NCBI RefSeq assembly: GCF_947500075.1
Contig: NZ_CANMQS010000013.1
Coordinates: 1 to 49,185, forward strand
Length of the DNA stretch: 49,185 nt
From: an uncultured Sulfitobacter sp.
GTDB lineage: Bacteria; Pseudomonadota; Alphaproteobacteria; Rhodobacterales; Rhodobacteraceae
Direction of reading: 5' to 3'
The notes under the pieces are model-generated. The model saw only the letters and a list, made by a program, of their open reading frames with translations. It made no database searches and was not told the origin of the DNA. Made by a program: the position numbers and the translations under genes. The stretch's first letter is position 1. Each line of letters begins with the position of its first letter. This document shows, in pieces, positions 26,257-35,180 of the stretch.

Positions 26257-26475
26257 GGGGGTATCCCGGCTGCCGTGCGCGCAACAGGCAACGGGGCTGC
26301 GGGCCCCCGAGGCGCGGCAATCGGGGTTAACGGTCTTGTTTCATGCGGTTTGAGGGGGGCACGGCCCGTACACGGGGCGTGCACAGCCTGTACACCGTTT
26401 GTGCACCCTTTGCGGGGTTAACGCAGCGCGCGGTGGGGTGTGTGAAGGGCGTGTTAACCTTTGGCAGGGGAGGGC
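26257..26475. other. Convergent intergenic region with phased repeats
   Basis: 219 bp between two gene ends. It contains GTTAAC at 26326, 26417 and 26453, the first two in a shared CGGGGTTAACG context, and a GTRCAC array (separate entry). No gene and no clear terminator. Confidence 0.5.
26368..26406. repeat. Four GTRCAC hexamers at exact 11-bp period
   Basis: GTACAC (26368), GTGCAC (26379), GTACAC (26390), GTGCAC (26401), alternating A and G and spaced exactly 11 bp; a weaker GGGCAC sits one period earlier at 26357. Such helical phasing is typical of cooperative protein binding on one DNA face. Function unknown. Confidence 0.6.
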
Positions 26476-28062
26476 TTACGGCATCTGGTAGAGCGACCAT
26501 GACCGCCCTTTGGCCACCAGATGGGTTTGCCCATGAACAGGCGCCAGTTGTGGATCATCACAGGTCACGACCGTGCGAAAGCCACTTTTCTTCAGCGCCT
26601 CAAGAGAGACCGCATCATGGCTTTCTGGCAGCGTTTCCTTGTGTATCCGCTGGGCTTCAAGAGACCGCGCAAGCGGGCCTGTGATCTCTATGGGTTGCTG
26701 CGTTGGATTGGCAAATGTCGGGACGGCTGACCCCTTTTGCAGCAATATGAGGAACAACAGGGATTTACAAAAGCGCCCCTTGTCGCGCTGTTTTGTCTCT
26801 CCGAAAAACTGGGTCTGGGCCAGCCCGCCTTGATCCAGCTTTTCGGTCGCTGTCAGGAATTTGTCGTACTCCTTGGCACCCTTTGCCCAGCCGATGCTCA
26901 CCATCGCAATATGCACCACGAACAGCAGACCAAAGAAGGTCTGTATGCGCTGTGATGAAGACGGGGCCATGGGCTGTGTCTTGATGCCTGCGGCGATGAG
27001 CGCCAACAGGATAAGCGGTATCCTTTCATCCAGATGCCCGACGCCAAACAGGTTGGGTGGCATGATGACAACCATCAGGGCGAAGAACACGACCGCCGCC
27101 CGCAGACGTTGATCAAGGGTGAACCTGCGTGTGACGAAGCCTGCGGCCAGGCTGCCCCACAAGAGCACGCCAAACAGGCGGTCCAGAACCGGATAGGAGG
27201 ATTCAGCGACGCGCAGAAAGCTGTCGCCACGCTGCCAAAGCTCTTCGATCAGGCGGGGCCACATCTGTCCGTTTTCGATGTAGCCCCCGAAATTGGCAAT
27301 GGCGTTGGTCACCCCGCCTTCCGCCCCGGCGGTTTTGGTCTGAAAGAAGATGACCAGCGGCAGGATGGTCAGCACCCCCAGACGCAGGATGCGCCATGCG
27401 ATGTTCGGGATCGAAAGAGGCATGGCCTGACGGACAAGCATCACCTCTACCCAGAACAGCATGAGGCCCCACAGCCCGAACACCAGCCCATGGACCAGCA
27501 TGATCACAACGCCGAAGACCATTCCTGTAACAAGTTGCAGGCGGGGCTGAAACGTCGTGGCGATCCACACCGCCGTGGCGCCCATGGCGATGCCCAGTCC
27601 AAACAGGAAATTCGAGAACCCCCAGGCCAGGATGAAGCTGTATGTCAGCAGCCCCGCAAGTGCGACATGGAGGGGCGCGATCCGTCCGTGCACCACCTTT
27701 GCAAGGGACAAGCTGCCCACAAACGGGGCCAGTATGATCAATGCGGCAATGACCTTGGCGCCCAGCAGGGGGGGAAAAACCATCATGATCCCGGTCCCAA
27801 GCGCATCCAGACCCAGGTTCGGCAGCAGCCGCCACAGCGGTTTGTAATTTTCCGCAATCCAAGGGTCCTGGGCGGCATGACCCAACGCAAAGTACCGCGC
27901 GATATGGGCGTAAAAATCAATCAACGGCAAGACAGGTGTCACCAGCAGAGGCAGCAGACACAAGACCGATGCCATCATGATCAACACAGCAGCAGGAGGG
28001 TATTTTTTGTGCCGGGTGAGAGAGCCACCATCCGATGCAGTGGTTTTATCATTAAAAGACAT
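26476..28062 (-). CDS. Polytopic membrane protein, GT-C-like glycosyltransferase
   Basis: 528 aa, about ten transmembrane helices followed by a soluble C-terminal domain (about 400-528). The first periplasmic loop has LPLIDFYAHIARY, an Asp/His arrangement like that of GT-C transferases using polyprenyl-phosphate sugars. Directly upstream are GtrA-like and GtrB-like genes; in Gtr systems the third, variable protein is the membrane transferase that decorates the polymer in the periplasm. That is the best guess here, based on topology and context; there is no sequence family I can name. It follows gtrA by 4 bp. Confidence 0.72.
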   Translation of the reverse strand: MSFNDKTTASDGGSLTRHKKYPPAAVLIMMASVLCLLPLLVTPVLPLIDFYAHIARYFALGHAAQDPWIAENYKPLWRLLPNLGLDALGTGIMMVFPPLLGAKVIAALIILAPFVGSLSLAKVVHGRIAPLHVALAGLLTYSFILAWGFSNFLFGLGIAMGATAVWIATTFQPRLQLVTGMVFGVVIMLVHGLVFGLWGLMLFWVEVMLVRQAMPLSIPNIAWRILRLGVLTILPLVIFFQTKTAGAEGGVTNAIANFGGYIENGQMWPRLIEELWQRGDSFLRVAESSYPVLDRLFGVLLWGSLAAGFVTRRFTLDQRLRAAVVFFALMVVIMPPNLFGVGHLDERIPLILLALIAAGIKTQPMAPSSSQRIQTFFGLLFVVHIAMVSIGWAKGAKEYDKFLTATEKLDQGGLAQTQFFGETKQRDKGRFCKSLLFLILLQKGSAVPTFANPTQQPIEITGPLARSLEAQRIHKETLPESHDAVSLEALKKSGFRTVVTCDDPQLAPVHGQTHLVAKGRSWSLYQMP

Positions 28063-28066
28063 ACAT

Positions 28067-28456
28067 TTACTCAGTAAAAACCCAAAACTTGTTCAGCACG
28101 AACGTGGCGGCCGGCACCAGGATCAGCCCGGCAGCAAACCCGAACATATACGGCAGGTCGAAAAGATGAACTGCTGCGGCCATAATCGCCATGTTGGCAA
28201 GAATGCCAAACAGCACCGATATGGCAAACCGCAGCGTTTGCAAGGTGTGGCGGCGCGCCACGCGAAAGACCCACAGGGCCTGGCCGAAATAGGTCACACT
28301 GACAGCCGCGCAAAACGCCAGACCATTCATGATGCCGGGTGGGATCCCCGCAAGCTCCACCCCGGCGGTCAATGCCGCCAGATGAACACCTGTTGCCGCA
28401 ACACCAACAACGCCAAACCGCAGGGCTTCACCTGGAATGAGAGCCATCCGCCGCAC
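28067..28456 (-). CDS. gtrA: GtrA-family membrane protein
   Basis: 129 aa with four transmembrane helices and the GtrA pattern: ALRFGVVGVAATGVHLAA at the start and AATFVLNKFWVF at the end. GtrA proteins are thought to flip polyprenyl-phosphate-sugar to the periplasm. Its start overlaps the end of the GtrB-like gene by 29 bp. Confidence 0.9.
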   Translation of the reverse strand: MRRMALIPGEALRFGVVGVAATGVHLAALTAGVELAGIPPGIMNGLAFCAAVSVTYFGQALWVFRVARRHTLQTLRFAISVLFGILANMAIMAAAVHLFDLPYMFGFAAGLILVPAATFVLNKFWVFTE

Positions 28457-29489
28457 CTTGTTTGGTCGAGGAAGGGAAAGACGTGGTGTCGACGTTTTGC
28501 CCGGGCTTCTGGAACCCGGTCATTTCACGCACGATATAGACCGGGCGCTGTTTTACCTCCAGATAGAGCCGGCCCAGATATTCGCCGATGATCCCAAGCG
28601 AGGTGAGCTGCACCGCCCCCAGCGTGAGCACGACGACCATCAGGGAGGCATAGCCCGGCACTTCACGCCCGAAGGCAAAGGTCTGTATCAGGATGACGAA
28701 GGTGTAGACCATTGCGGCAAGGGCCACGATCAGCCCAAGATAGGTCCAGATCCGCAGGGGCACGGTCGAAAAACTGGTCACCCCGTCGATCGCGAAATTC
28801 CACAGCTTCCAGTAGTTGAATTTGGTCTGGCCCGCGAACCGGGCGGGCCGGGTGTAGGGCACGGCAATGGAGGTAAAGCCAACCCAGGCAAAGAGCCCTT
28901 TCATGAAGCGGTTACGCTCGCGCATCTGCAGGGTCGCATCCACCACAGGTCGGCTCATAAGCCGGAAATCACCCACGTTGGGTTCAATTTTCTGCGCGGA
29001 CAGCTTGTTGAACAGATTGTAGAAAATACCTGCCGATCGGCGCTTTGTGCGGCTGTCGGCGTCTCGTTCGACGCGCTGGCCATAGACGACGTCATATCCC
29101 TCACGCCACAGCCTGATAAATTCCATGATCAGTTCAGGGGGGTCTTGCAGATCGACATCAATGGGGATGACGGCATCCCCCTGGGCCACATCCATGCCGG
29201 CCGTCAGGGCGGCTTCCTTGCCAAAATTCCGGCTGAGCCGGACCATGCGGATGTTCGTCTGTTTGAGCGTCTGCGCGCGAATGATATCCGCTGTCGCATC
29301 GGTGCTTCCGTCATCGACAAAGACGATTTCATAGGAAATGCCAGGGTCGGAAATTGCCTTTGCAATCGCCTCCAGAAACCCCGGCACGGCTTCTTCCTCA
29401 TTCAAGACAGGGACCACAAGAGAGATAAATTTATTATTTTCTAACAATAACTTACTCTTCTTTTTGGGGGCTGTTTGGGGGGTTATCAC
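28428..29489 (-). CDS. gtrB: GtrB-like polyprenyl-phosphate glycosyltransferase
   Basis: 353 aa. A GT2 domain (SLVVPVLNEEEAVPGFLEA, DDGSTDAT, DVDLQDPPELI, RLSRNFGKEAALTAGMD) is followed by two transmembrane helices near 240-310, the architecture of GtrB/ArnC/DPM1 enzymes that charge polyprenyl phosphate with one sugar. First gene of the Gtr-like module. The GTG at 29489 has a poor ribosome binding site; a TTG at 29447 behind AAGAAGAG is a fair alternative and would shorten the protein by 14 residues. Confidence 0.88.
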   Translation of the reverse strand: MITPQTAPKKKSKLLLENNKFISLVVPVLNEEEAVPGFLEAIAKAISDPGISYEIVFVDDGSTDATADIIRAQTLKQTNIRMVRLSRNFGKEAALTAGMDVAQGDAVIPIDVDLQDPPELIMEFIRLWREGYDVVYGQRVERDADSRTKRRSAGIFYNLFNKLSAQKIEPNVGDFRLMSRPVVDATLQMRERNRFMKGLFAWVGFTSIAVPYTRPARFAGQTKFNYWKLWNFAIDGVTSFSTVPLRIWTYLGLIVALAAMVYTFVILIQTFAFGREVPGYASLMVVVLTLGAVQLTSLGIIGEYLGRLYLEVKQRPVYIVREMTGFQKPGQNVDTTSFPSSTKQGAADGSHSR

Positions 29490-29662
29490 GATACACTTAT
29501 GGTAACATACTGTGCGTGTCAGCCCTAATGTGGCGATCCTGTAGATTTTGTTTGAAAGGCGCGCAGGGGTTCATGGGCCACACTGCGGGACGGCGCTGGC
29601 AGTGCTTTTGTGTGTTGTGGTGTGCATTTGTTTTGCACCGGAGGCCTGTGGCGGATGGGGAT

Positions 29663-29683
29663 GGTGCGCAGTGAATGCGCCCC
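29663..29683. repeat. REP-like palindrome, single copy
   Basis: GGTGCGCA-GTGAA-TGCGCCCC: same unit as at 20430 with one stem mismatch, preceded by the same GGGAT-type flank. It lies just before the stop of the OMP gene, in the gap upstream of the Gtr-like module. Confidence 0.6.
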
Positions 29684-29696
29684 CAGCGGCGCTTCT

Positions 29697-30968
29697 CTAG
29701 AACCGCGTCACAAACGTCCGGCGCAGGTTGAAAAACAATTCGTCCGAGCGGGCATCGCCGCCGGTGCTGTCATCCGACGTGCGGTGCCGGTAGCCCAGAT
29801 CCATGTTCCAATCCCGCGTCAGCGTGCGGGTGTAGGTGGCGGTGAGCGTGGCGTTGCTGGAGCGGTTGCCGGTGGCGGTTTCCTCCACCTCGGCCCAATC
29901 GGCGCCAAAGCGGATGCTGGACAGCGGGTCGATCTCTTGCAGGTAGCCAAAGTTCAGCCGCGTGTTGACCCGTTCGGTGTCTTCCTCATTGCCCGAGGAC
30001 ACGCCCCGGCTGAGACCGAAGCTCAGGTTGCCACGGGGCAGGGGGTAGGCGGCGTTCAGCCCGCCGGTGAGGAAGGTATCGCCGGCCACGCCGCGGGTCA
30101 GGCCCAGATTGCCCGAGACCATGCCCCAGGGCAGCTCATAGCGGCGCCCCAGCCCCACAGAGACCCGTTCGCCGTCTTCGGTGCTGTCGACGCTGGAGGA
30201 GACCGTCAGCGGGCCCAGCGGCCGGTCGATGGTCAGGATGTTGTTCAGGCTCACGGTTTCGCGCTGACCGGGGGTGCCGTCTTCTTCGAAGATGTCGTAG
30301 TTCAGGCTGGTGGTCAGCCGGGCCACCGGGGTCAGATCAAAGCGGGCGTTGATGCCAAAGGTATACCGGCGGTTGTCAAAGAGCCCGGTGCCGCCCAGGC
30401 CGGTGGCCACCCCGTCGCGGTATTCCACGTCACTTGCCCGCGCCAGGATGCCAAAGCCGAAGGGCCGGTCCAGGCGCCAGTCGATGCGGCCTTCGACAAA
30501 GGCGGTGCGCCGGGTGGCGGTGCCGCTGGCGAGGACCACGTCGATGAGGTCAACCTCCAGCGTTTCCACTTCGGACACATCGGTTTCGCTCAGGCGCGCG
30601 CGGAATTGCAGGCGTGAAGATGCGGCGCTGCGGTCATAGTCCAGCCGCAGGGAGGGGCGCACAAACCCGTTGCCTTCGGCATTGGTGCCGGGCGTATCCA
30701 GGGTGCGGATGCGGCCGCCTGCTTCAAACAGGAACCGCTGGGTGCGGGTCTCGGTCAGCACGCCAAAGCTCAGGTCGGCCCCCAGTTCGGTGGAGGCGCC
30801 GGGGTCGCCCGTCGACAGGTTGCGGTTGCTCTGGGTCTCAATCCCCAGCCCCACACCAAAGCTCAGCTGGATGCCGCCGGTCTGATATTCCTGCGCCAGC
30901 ACGCCTGTGCCGACACCGCCCCAGAGCAGGGCCGACAGGGCGGTGATTTTGAGCGGGGTGCAGGTCAC
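29697..30968 (-). CDS. Outer-membrane beta-barrel protein of the exopolysaccharide system
   Basis: 423 aa: signal peptide (MTCTPLKITALSALLWGGVG, cleavage near VLAQ-E), then alternating amphipathic strands throughout and a terminal Phe (TFVTRF), the signature for outer-membrane insertion. It resembles the outer-membrane protein found in PEP-CTERM/exosortase polysaccharide clusters. Probable role: export pore or matrix attachment next to Wza. GTG start at 30968; no strong ribosome binding site, 25 bp after the Wza stop, so likely coupled to it. Confidence 0.78.
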   Translation of the reverse strand: MTCTPLKITALSALLWGGVGTGVLAQEYQTGGIQLSFGVGLGIETQSNRNLSTGDPGASTELGADLSFGVLTETRTQRFLFEAGGRIRTLDTPGTNAEGNGFVRPSLRLDYDRSAASSRLQFRARLSETDVSEVETLEVDLIDVVLASGTATRRTAFVEGRIDWRLDRPFGFGILARASDVEYRDGVATGLGGTGLFDNRRYTFGINARFDLTPVARLTTSLNYDIFEEDGTPGQRETVSLNNILTIDRPLGPLTVSSSVDSTEDGERVSVGLGRRYELPWGMVSGNLGLTRGVAGDTFLTGGLNAAYPLPRGNLSFGLSRGVSSGNEEDTERVNTRLNFGYLQEIDPLSSIRFGADWAEVEETATGNRSSNATLTATYTRTLTRDWNMDLGYRHRTSDDSTGGDARSDELFFNLRRTFVTRF

Positions 30969-30993
30969 GGGGGGCAGCAGCGATGCGCGCGGC

Positions 30994-31617
30994 TTATTCG
31001 AACAGGCGGCGCTGCGGCACCACGATCACATCCCCATCGCGCAGGGTGATGCGGCCTGCGGGCCCGCCTGCCTCGATGTTGGGATAGTTCAGCTTGCGGA
31101 TGGTGTCGCCCTGACGCAGCTGGATGCGTTTGGTGGCGGCGAATTTGGTGAAACCGCCCATTTCGGCAAACATCTGCAACACGGAGGTGCCCGGCTCGAC
31201 CTCGATCTTGCCAGGGCGGGTGGCTTCTCCCATCACGTAGACCGAAATCGTCTCGGGCTCGACCGGGCCGCGGGGCAGCCGGGGTGCGCGTTCGGCCAGC
31301 CGTTCGATGCTGACATAGACGTTGGGGGCGGCGGCGAAGTTGCCTTCGAGCCGGGTGGTCAGGGTGCGCTGGACCCCTTCGACGGTATTGCCGGCCGCGC
31401 GCAGGGATCCTGCGGAGGGCACGGAGATGCGCCCGTCCGGGGCCACCAGCACGGTGCGGTTCAGGCTGGCGTCTTCCAGCACTTCGATGCGCAGCACGTC
31501 GCCTGCGCGGATCTGGTAGCCCTGGGCGTCCGCCGGGCTGGCGGCAAAGCCTGCCAACAGCAGGGACAGGGCCATCAGAGCGAGGGGGAGGCGCGCAATA
31601 TAGGTGCGAAATGTCAT
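30994..31617 (-). CDS. wza: Wza-like polysaccharide export protein
   Basis: 207 aa from ATG at 31617 (AAAGGAAAA upstream). Signal peptide ends near SPADAQ. YQIRAGDVLRIEVLEDASLNRTVLVAPDGRISVP is the poly-export domain (shown: YQIRAGDVL, VAPDGRISVP), followed by an SLBB-like part (VYVMGEATRPGKIEV, DGDVIVVPQRR). It lacks the lipobox Cys and the C-terminal helix of E. coli Wza, like short alphaproteobacterial versions. It forms the periplasmic/outer-membrane exit for the polymer. Confidence 0.9.
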   Translation of the reverse strand: MTFRTYIARLPLALMALSLLLAGFAASPADAQGYQIRAGDVLRIEVLEDASLNRTVLVAPDGRISVPSAGSLRAAGNTVEGVQRTLTTRLEGNFAAAPNVYVSIERLAERAPRLPRGPVEPETISVYVMGEATRPGKIEVEPGTSVLQMFAEMGGFTKFAATKRIQLRQGDTIRKLNYPNIEAGGPAGRITLRDGDVIVVPQRRLFE

Positions 31618-31886
31618 CCGTTTTCCTTTCAAACCGTCATGGGGGCTGCGGCATGTTGCGGTTGGTGTAGGGCCTATTATGCCTGCTTTCAAAAACAAAA
31701 GGCAGGGTCAGGTGGATCATCGCGGAACTGGGGTGATCAGGTCACGGCCCAGAACAGCCACCCCCCCATCTTTTCTCCATAAATATCCCGGAGGTCCGGA
31801 GGCAGAGCCTCCGAAATGCGCGACGTATCACCCCGGTAAGAACGCACAAGGCAGAGCACCCAAGCATGCCACTTCAGACCGGTGCT
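31618..31886. other. Gap between TPR and wza genes
   Basis: 269 bp. It contains the terminator-like hairpin at 31797-31813 followed on the minus strand by an A/T-rich stretch, and presumably the promoter of wza. Nothing else is recognised. Confidence 0.45.
31797..31813 (-). terminator. Hairpin after the TPR lipoprotein gene
   Basis: CGGAGGC-AGA-GCCTCCG, a perfect 7-bp stem with 3-nt loop, 74 bp past the stop of the TPR gene on the minus strand. An A/T-rich stretch (ATATTTAT) follows a few bases later, a pattern common after Roseobacter genes. Confidence 0.55.
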
Positions 31887-34349
31887 CTAATCGCCGCTGC
31901 CACCCGCCTCCAGCCCAGCCAGCGTTTCACGGGCGATGTCGAACTGGGGCAGGGGGCTGTCGCCTGCCAGTTCCAGCGCGCGGGTCAGCGTGGCGCGGGC
32001 ATCCTCCAGCCGGCCGATGGCATTATAGGTCATGCCCAGATGATACTGCGCCAGCGGATCGTCGATCATCGCTTCGGCGGCGGGTTCAAGGTATTCCAGC
32101 GCCTCTTCCAGGTTGCCCCGGCGGTAGGCGATCCAGCCATAGGTGTCCTGAAAGGCGGGCACTTCGGTGCCGCGCAGGCGGCGCACAATGCCCGCCGCCC
32201 GGGTCAGGCTTTCGGGGTCATCGCGGTGGGTGGTGATCAGGCTGGCCAGATTGTTGGCCACCACCGCACTGGAGGTGTCATTGGCATAGATCGCCTCATA
32301 GACCGCGATGGCCTCTTCGAACTGGCCGCGCTGTTCCAGCGCGCTGGCGCGGATCCACAGCAGGTTGGGCTGGTCGGGCATCACCTCAAGTGCTTCATTG
32401 AGCACCTGTTCGGCATCCTCGGGGCGGCCATCGCTGTTGAGCAGGCTCATCAGCAGGCGCACGGGCAATTCGCTTTGCGGGAAGCGCGCCACCAGCGCGC
32501 GGTAGCCGGCTTCGGCTTCGGCAATCTCGCCTGCCAGCGCATAGACGCTGGCATCCAGCAGCAGCAGGTCCGGGCTGTCGGGGTCTTCGGCCAGCGCGTC
32601 GTTCAGGGTCCGCCGGGCGGCATCGAGCCGGCCGTTGCGGATCTGCGCCTGGATCACCAGGATGACCGGCCGGGCGTTGTCATCGCTGCTGTCGATCTGG
32701 CCTTCGAGGATGGCGAGGCTTTCATCGGTCCGGTCCTGCGCCTGCAGGATGCGCGCTTCGAGTTCGGTGGCGCGCTCAAGCGTCTCGGGGGTGTCGATGC
32801 GGCGCAGCAGGGTGACCAGCGCGCGCGCTTCGTCCCAGTCCTGCGCGCCCAGATGGACATCCGCCAGCATCAGCAGCAGCTGCACATTGCCGGGGCTGCG
32901 CCGCAGCGCGTCCTCCAGCACCGCCACGGCCACCGACCGGCGCTCCTGCGACAGCAGGAACTGGGCATAGCGCATCGCCTCGGGGGCGGCGTTGTCGGAC
33001 ACATCCAGCGCCAGTGCCAGCCGTTCGCCCATCAGGTCGATGTCGCCGTCGCGTTCATGGGCCTGGGCCATCAGGGTCAGCGTATCGGCATCCCGCGGGT
33101 TCTGGTCCAGTGCGGTGCGCAGGGCGACGATGGCGGCACCGGGGTTGTCTTCGCGGATCAGCCGCGCGGCGCGCATGCGCAGGGCGGGCACGTTGCTGGG
33201 GTCGGCGTCCAGCACCTCTTCGGCCAGCGCATCGGCGGCATCCTGATCGCCGTCGGCGATCAGCATCTGCGCCAGCGTCACCTTCAGGCGGTTTTTCTGC
33301 GCGCCCTCTCCGGAGGCGTCGATGGCGCCGCGCACGCTGGCGATGGCACCGGCGCGGTTGCCGGTGCGGAAATCAATTGCGGCCAGCATCGCGGTATAGA
33401 CCGGCGCATTGCCCGATTGCGCATTGGCGGCGATCAGGCGTTCCAGTTCCGCCCGTGTGGCGTCATCGCCGCGGGTGTTCTGCAACAGCTGCACCACGTT
33501 GATGTGGCCCTGCGTCGGCCCGGTGTCGGGGCCTGCCTGTTCCCGCAGGAAAGCCTCCGCCCCGTCGATGTCGCCCTGCCGCAGATACCAGGTGATCAGC
33601 GTCTGCGCGAATGCGCTGTTGTCGGGGAAGCGCTCCACCATGGTGCGCAGATGCGCGCCGGTGGCCGCCACATCGCCCAGATCATTCAGAAGCTGCGCCT
33701 TGAGCATGTTGAGGTCTTCGGCCGTGGGATCGATCTCCAGCGCGCGGTCGATGATCGGCAGGGCATCGGTGGGCGCCTCACCTTGCAGGATGTTGTCGAT
33801 CAGGATGCGCACCAGCATGCCGTCATCGGGCAGCCCTTCGGCATCCATCCGGCCCAGCAGCGCTTCGGCCTGGGTGGTGATCTCGGCGCGGGCCTGCGCG
33901 TCGCGCTCCTGCACGGCGGCGCGGTATTGCAGCGTCAGGTCAATGGCCTGCACCTCCAGCCGGTCGGGGGCAAGCTCGACAGCGGCGGAGCCGTGGCGCT
34001 CCACTTCGGACCAATTGCCCGAAGAGATGGCCAGCCGGGTCAGCGCCAGCCGCCCCTCCAGCGTGTCGGGGTATTGTTCGATCAGGCGCAGATACTGGCT
34101 GTAGGCTTCCTGCGTCCGGCCCAGCTCCAGCACCGTGGCGGCATAGAGCGTGCGGGCTTCTTTGTGAAAGCCGTCATGTTCAAAGACATTGCGCAGCTCC
34201 ACCAGCGCGCGTTCGGGGTCCCCCGCTTCCATCAGGGCCAGGCCGGACTGGTAAAACCGCTCCGCCTTTTCTTCATCGCTTTCACAGCCCGCCAGCACCA
34301 GCAGGCTGCCCGTCAGCAGGGAGATCAGAATCAGACGAAAACGCTTCAT
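31887..34349 (-). CDS. prsT: PrsT-like TPR-repeat lipoprotein
   Basis: 820 aa. Lipoprotein signal with lipobox LVLAGC (Cys22), then about twenty tetratricopeptide units along the whole length (for example ERFYQSGLALMEAGDPERAL, TRTLYAATVLELGRTQEA-like, AQYHLGMTYNAIGRLEDA). Large TPR lipoproteins of this type accompany exosortase/PEP-CTERM polysaccharide clusters. Likely a periplasmic scaffold joining inner- and outer-membrane parts of the exporter. GAGGA upstream of the ATG. Flanked by hairpins at 31797 and 34417. Confidence 0.87.
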   Translation of the reverse strand: MKRFRLILISLLTGSLLVLAGCESDEEKAERFYQSGLALMEAGDPERALVELRNVFEHDGFHKEARTLYAATVLELGRTQEAYSQYLRLIEQYPDTLEGRLALTRLAISSGNWSEVERHGSAAVELAPDRLEVQAIDLTLQYRAAVQERDAQARAEITTQAEALLGRMDAEGLPDDGMLVRILIDNILQGEAPTDALPIIDRALEIDPTAEDLNMLKAQLLNDLGDVAATGAHLRTMVERFPDNSAFAQTLITWYLRQGDIDGAEAFLREQAGPDTGPTQGHINVVQLLQNTRGDDATRAELERLIAANAQSGNAPVYTAMLAAIDFRTGNRAGAIASVRGAIDASGEGAQKNRLKVTLAQMLIADGDQDAADALAEEVLDADPSNVPALRMRAARLIREDNPGAAIVALRTALDQNPRDADTLTLMAQAHERDGDIDLMGERLALALDVSDNAAPEAMRYAQFLLSQERRSVAVAVLEDALRRSPGNVQLLLMLADVHLGAQDWDEARALVTLLRRIDTPETLERATELEARILQAQDRTDESLAILEGQIDSSDDNARPVILVIQAQIRNGRLDAARRTLNDALAEDPDSPDLLLLDASVYALAGEIAEAEAGYRALVARFPQSELPVRLLMSLLNSDGRPEDAEQVLNEALEVMPDQPNLLWIRASALEQRGQFEEAIAVYEAIYANDTSSAVVANNLASLITTHRDDPESLTRAAGIVRRLRGTEVPAFQDTYGWIAYRRGNLEEALEYLEPAAEAMIDDPLAQYHLGMTYNAIGRLEDARATLTRALELAGDSPLPQFDIARETLAGLEAGGSGD

Positions 34350-34416
34350 GGGATCCTCGCGGGAAGTAGGGAATGTGGGGGCAGGTGGCAGTCAGACTGT
34401 CCATGCCATTCTGGAC

Positions 34417-34434
34417 CGCCTATGTCGATAGGCG
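34417..34434. promoter_or_regulatory. 18-bp palindrome upstream of the TPR gene
   Basis: CGCCTAT-GTCG-ATAGGCG, a perfect 7-bp inverted repeat about 70 bp before the TPR start and 60 bp after the priming transferase stop. No T-run, so an operator is at least as likely as a terminator. Confidence 0.4.
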
Positions 34435-34493
34435 CTCATAAACAGGCGCGTGATACCCAAAGGGCAGAGCGGACGTGAAAACGGTGTTTGGGG

Positions 34494-35180
34494 TCAGTAG
34501 CCGGTGCCGCGCAGCACCACCCGCACCGTGGCCAGCAGCAGCCGCAGGTCCGTGCCCAGCGACACCTGCCCGTGATAGCGCGCGTCATAGACCGCCCGGT
34601 CGGCAAAGCTGGAGGCATTGCGCTGCGACACCTGCCAGATGCCGGTGATGCCGGGGCGCAGGGCGTAATAGGCCTGACCGGGATAGAGCGCGCGTTGTTC
34701 GGGCATCATCGGGCGCGGGCCCACCAGGCTCATATCCCCGCGCAGCACGTTCCACAGTTGCGGCAGCTCATCCAGAGAGGCGCGGCGCAGCATCTGACCC
34801 AGACGGGTGATGCGCGGATCGTTCTTGAGTTTCTGGGTGCTGTGCCATTCGGCGCGGGCGTCAGGGCAGGCGGCCAGGCAGGCCTCGAGCCGGGCATCGG
34901 CGTCTGTCACCATGCTGCGCAGTTTCCACATCCGGTAGAGCCGCCCGTTCCGCCCCACCCGCAGCTGCGAATAGAAGGGTTTGCCCTCGTCCAGCGCCAC
35001 CAGCAGCGCCAGCACCAGTACGATCAGCCCCACAAAGGGCGCCATCATCAGGCAAAGCACCACATCCAGCGTGCGTTTGATCCCCTGCCGGTACAACCGC
35101 TGAGAGAAGGTCAGCCCCGGCAGCCCTGCTGCCGCACGGGCATCCGCCTGCAGCGCATCATCGCGATAGTGAAGTGTCAT
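34494..35180 (-). CDS. exoY: ExoY-type undecaprenyl-phosphate sugar-1-phosphate transferase
   Basis: 228 aa. One transmembrane helix (about 37-58) after GIKRTLDVVLC, then the bacterial sugar transferase core: KLRSMVTDAD, LRRASLDELPQLWNVLRGD with the catalytic Asp-Glu, LVGPRP, RPGITGIWQVSQRN. It starts the repeat unit by moving a hexose-1-phosphate to undecaprenyl phosphate. Short form without the extra helices of WbaP. First gene of the leftward export operon; diverges from the ATPase gene at 35550. Confidence 0.93.
   Translation of the reverse strand: MTLHYRDDALQADARAAAGLPGLTFSQRLYRQGIKRTLDVVLCLMMAPFVGLIVLVLALLVALDEGKPFYSQLRVGRNGRLYRMWKLRSMVTDADARLEACLAACPDARAEWHSTQKLKNDPRITRLGQMLRRASLDELPQLWNVLRGDMSLVGPRPMMPEQRALYPGQAYYALRPGITGIWQVSQRNASSFADRAVYDARYHGQVSLGTDLRLLLATVRVVLRGTGY

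Noticed and set aside
26343..26684. A 113-codon plus-strand frame over the GTRCAC array
   Set aside because: Its second half is antisense to the GT-C-like gene and the first half is the repeat array; no homology features.
31866..34478. An 870-codon open frame on the plus strand opposite the TPR lipoprotein gene
   Set aside because: It is the antisense shadow of a G+C-rich gene: composition is His/Gln/Gly-rich without domains, while the minus strand has a lipobox and regular TPR units.
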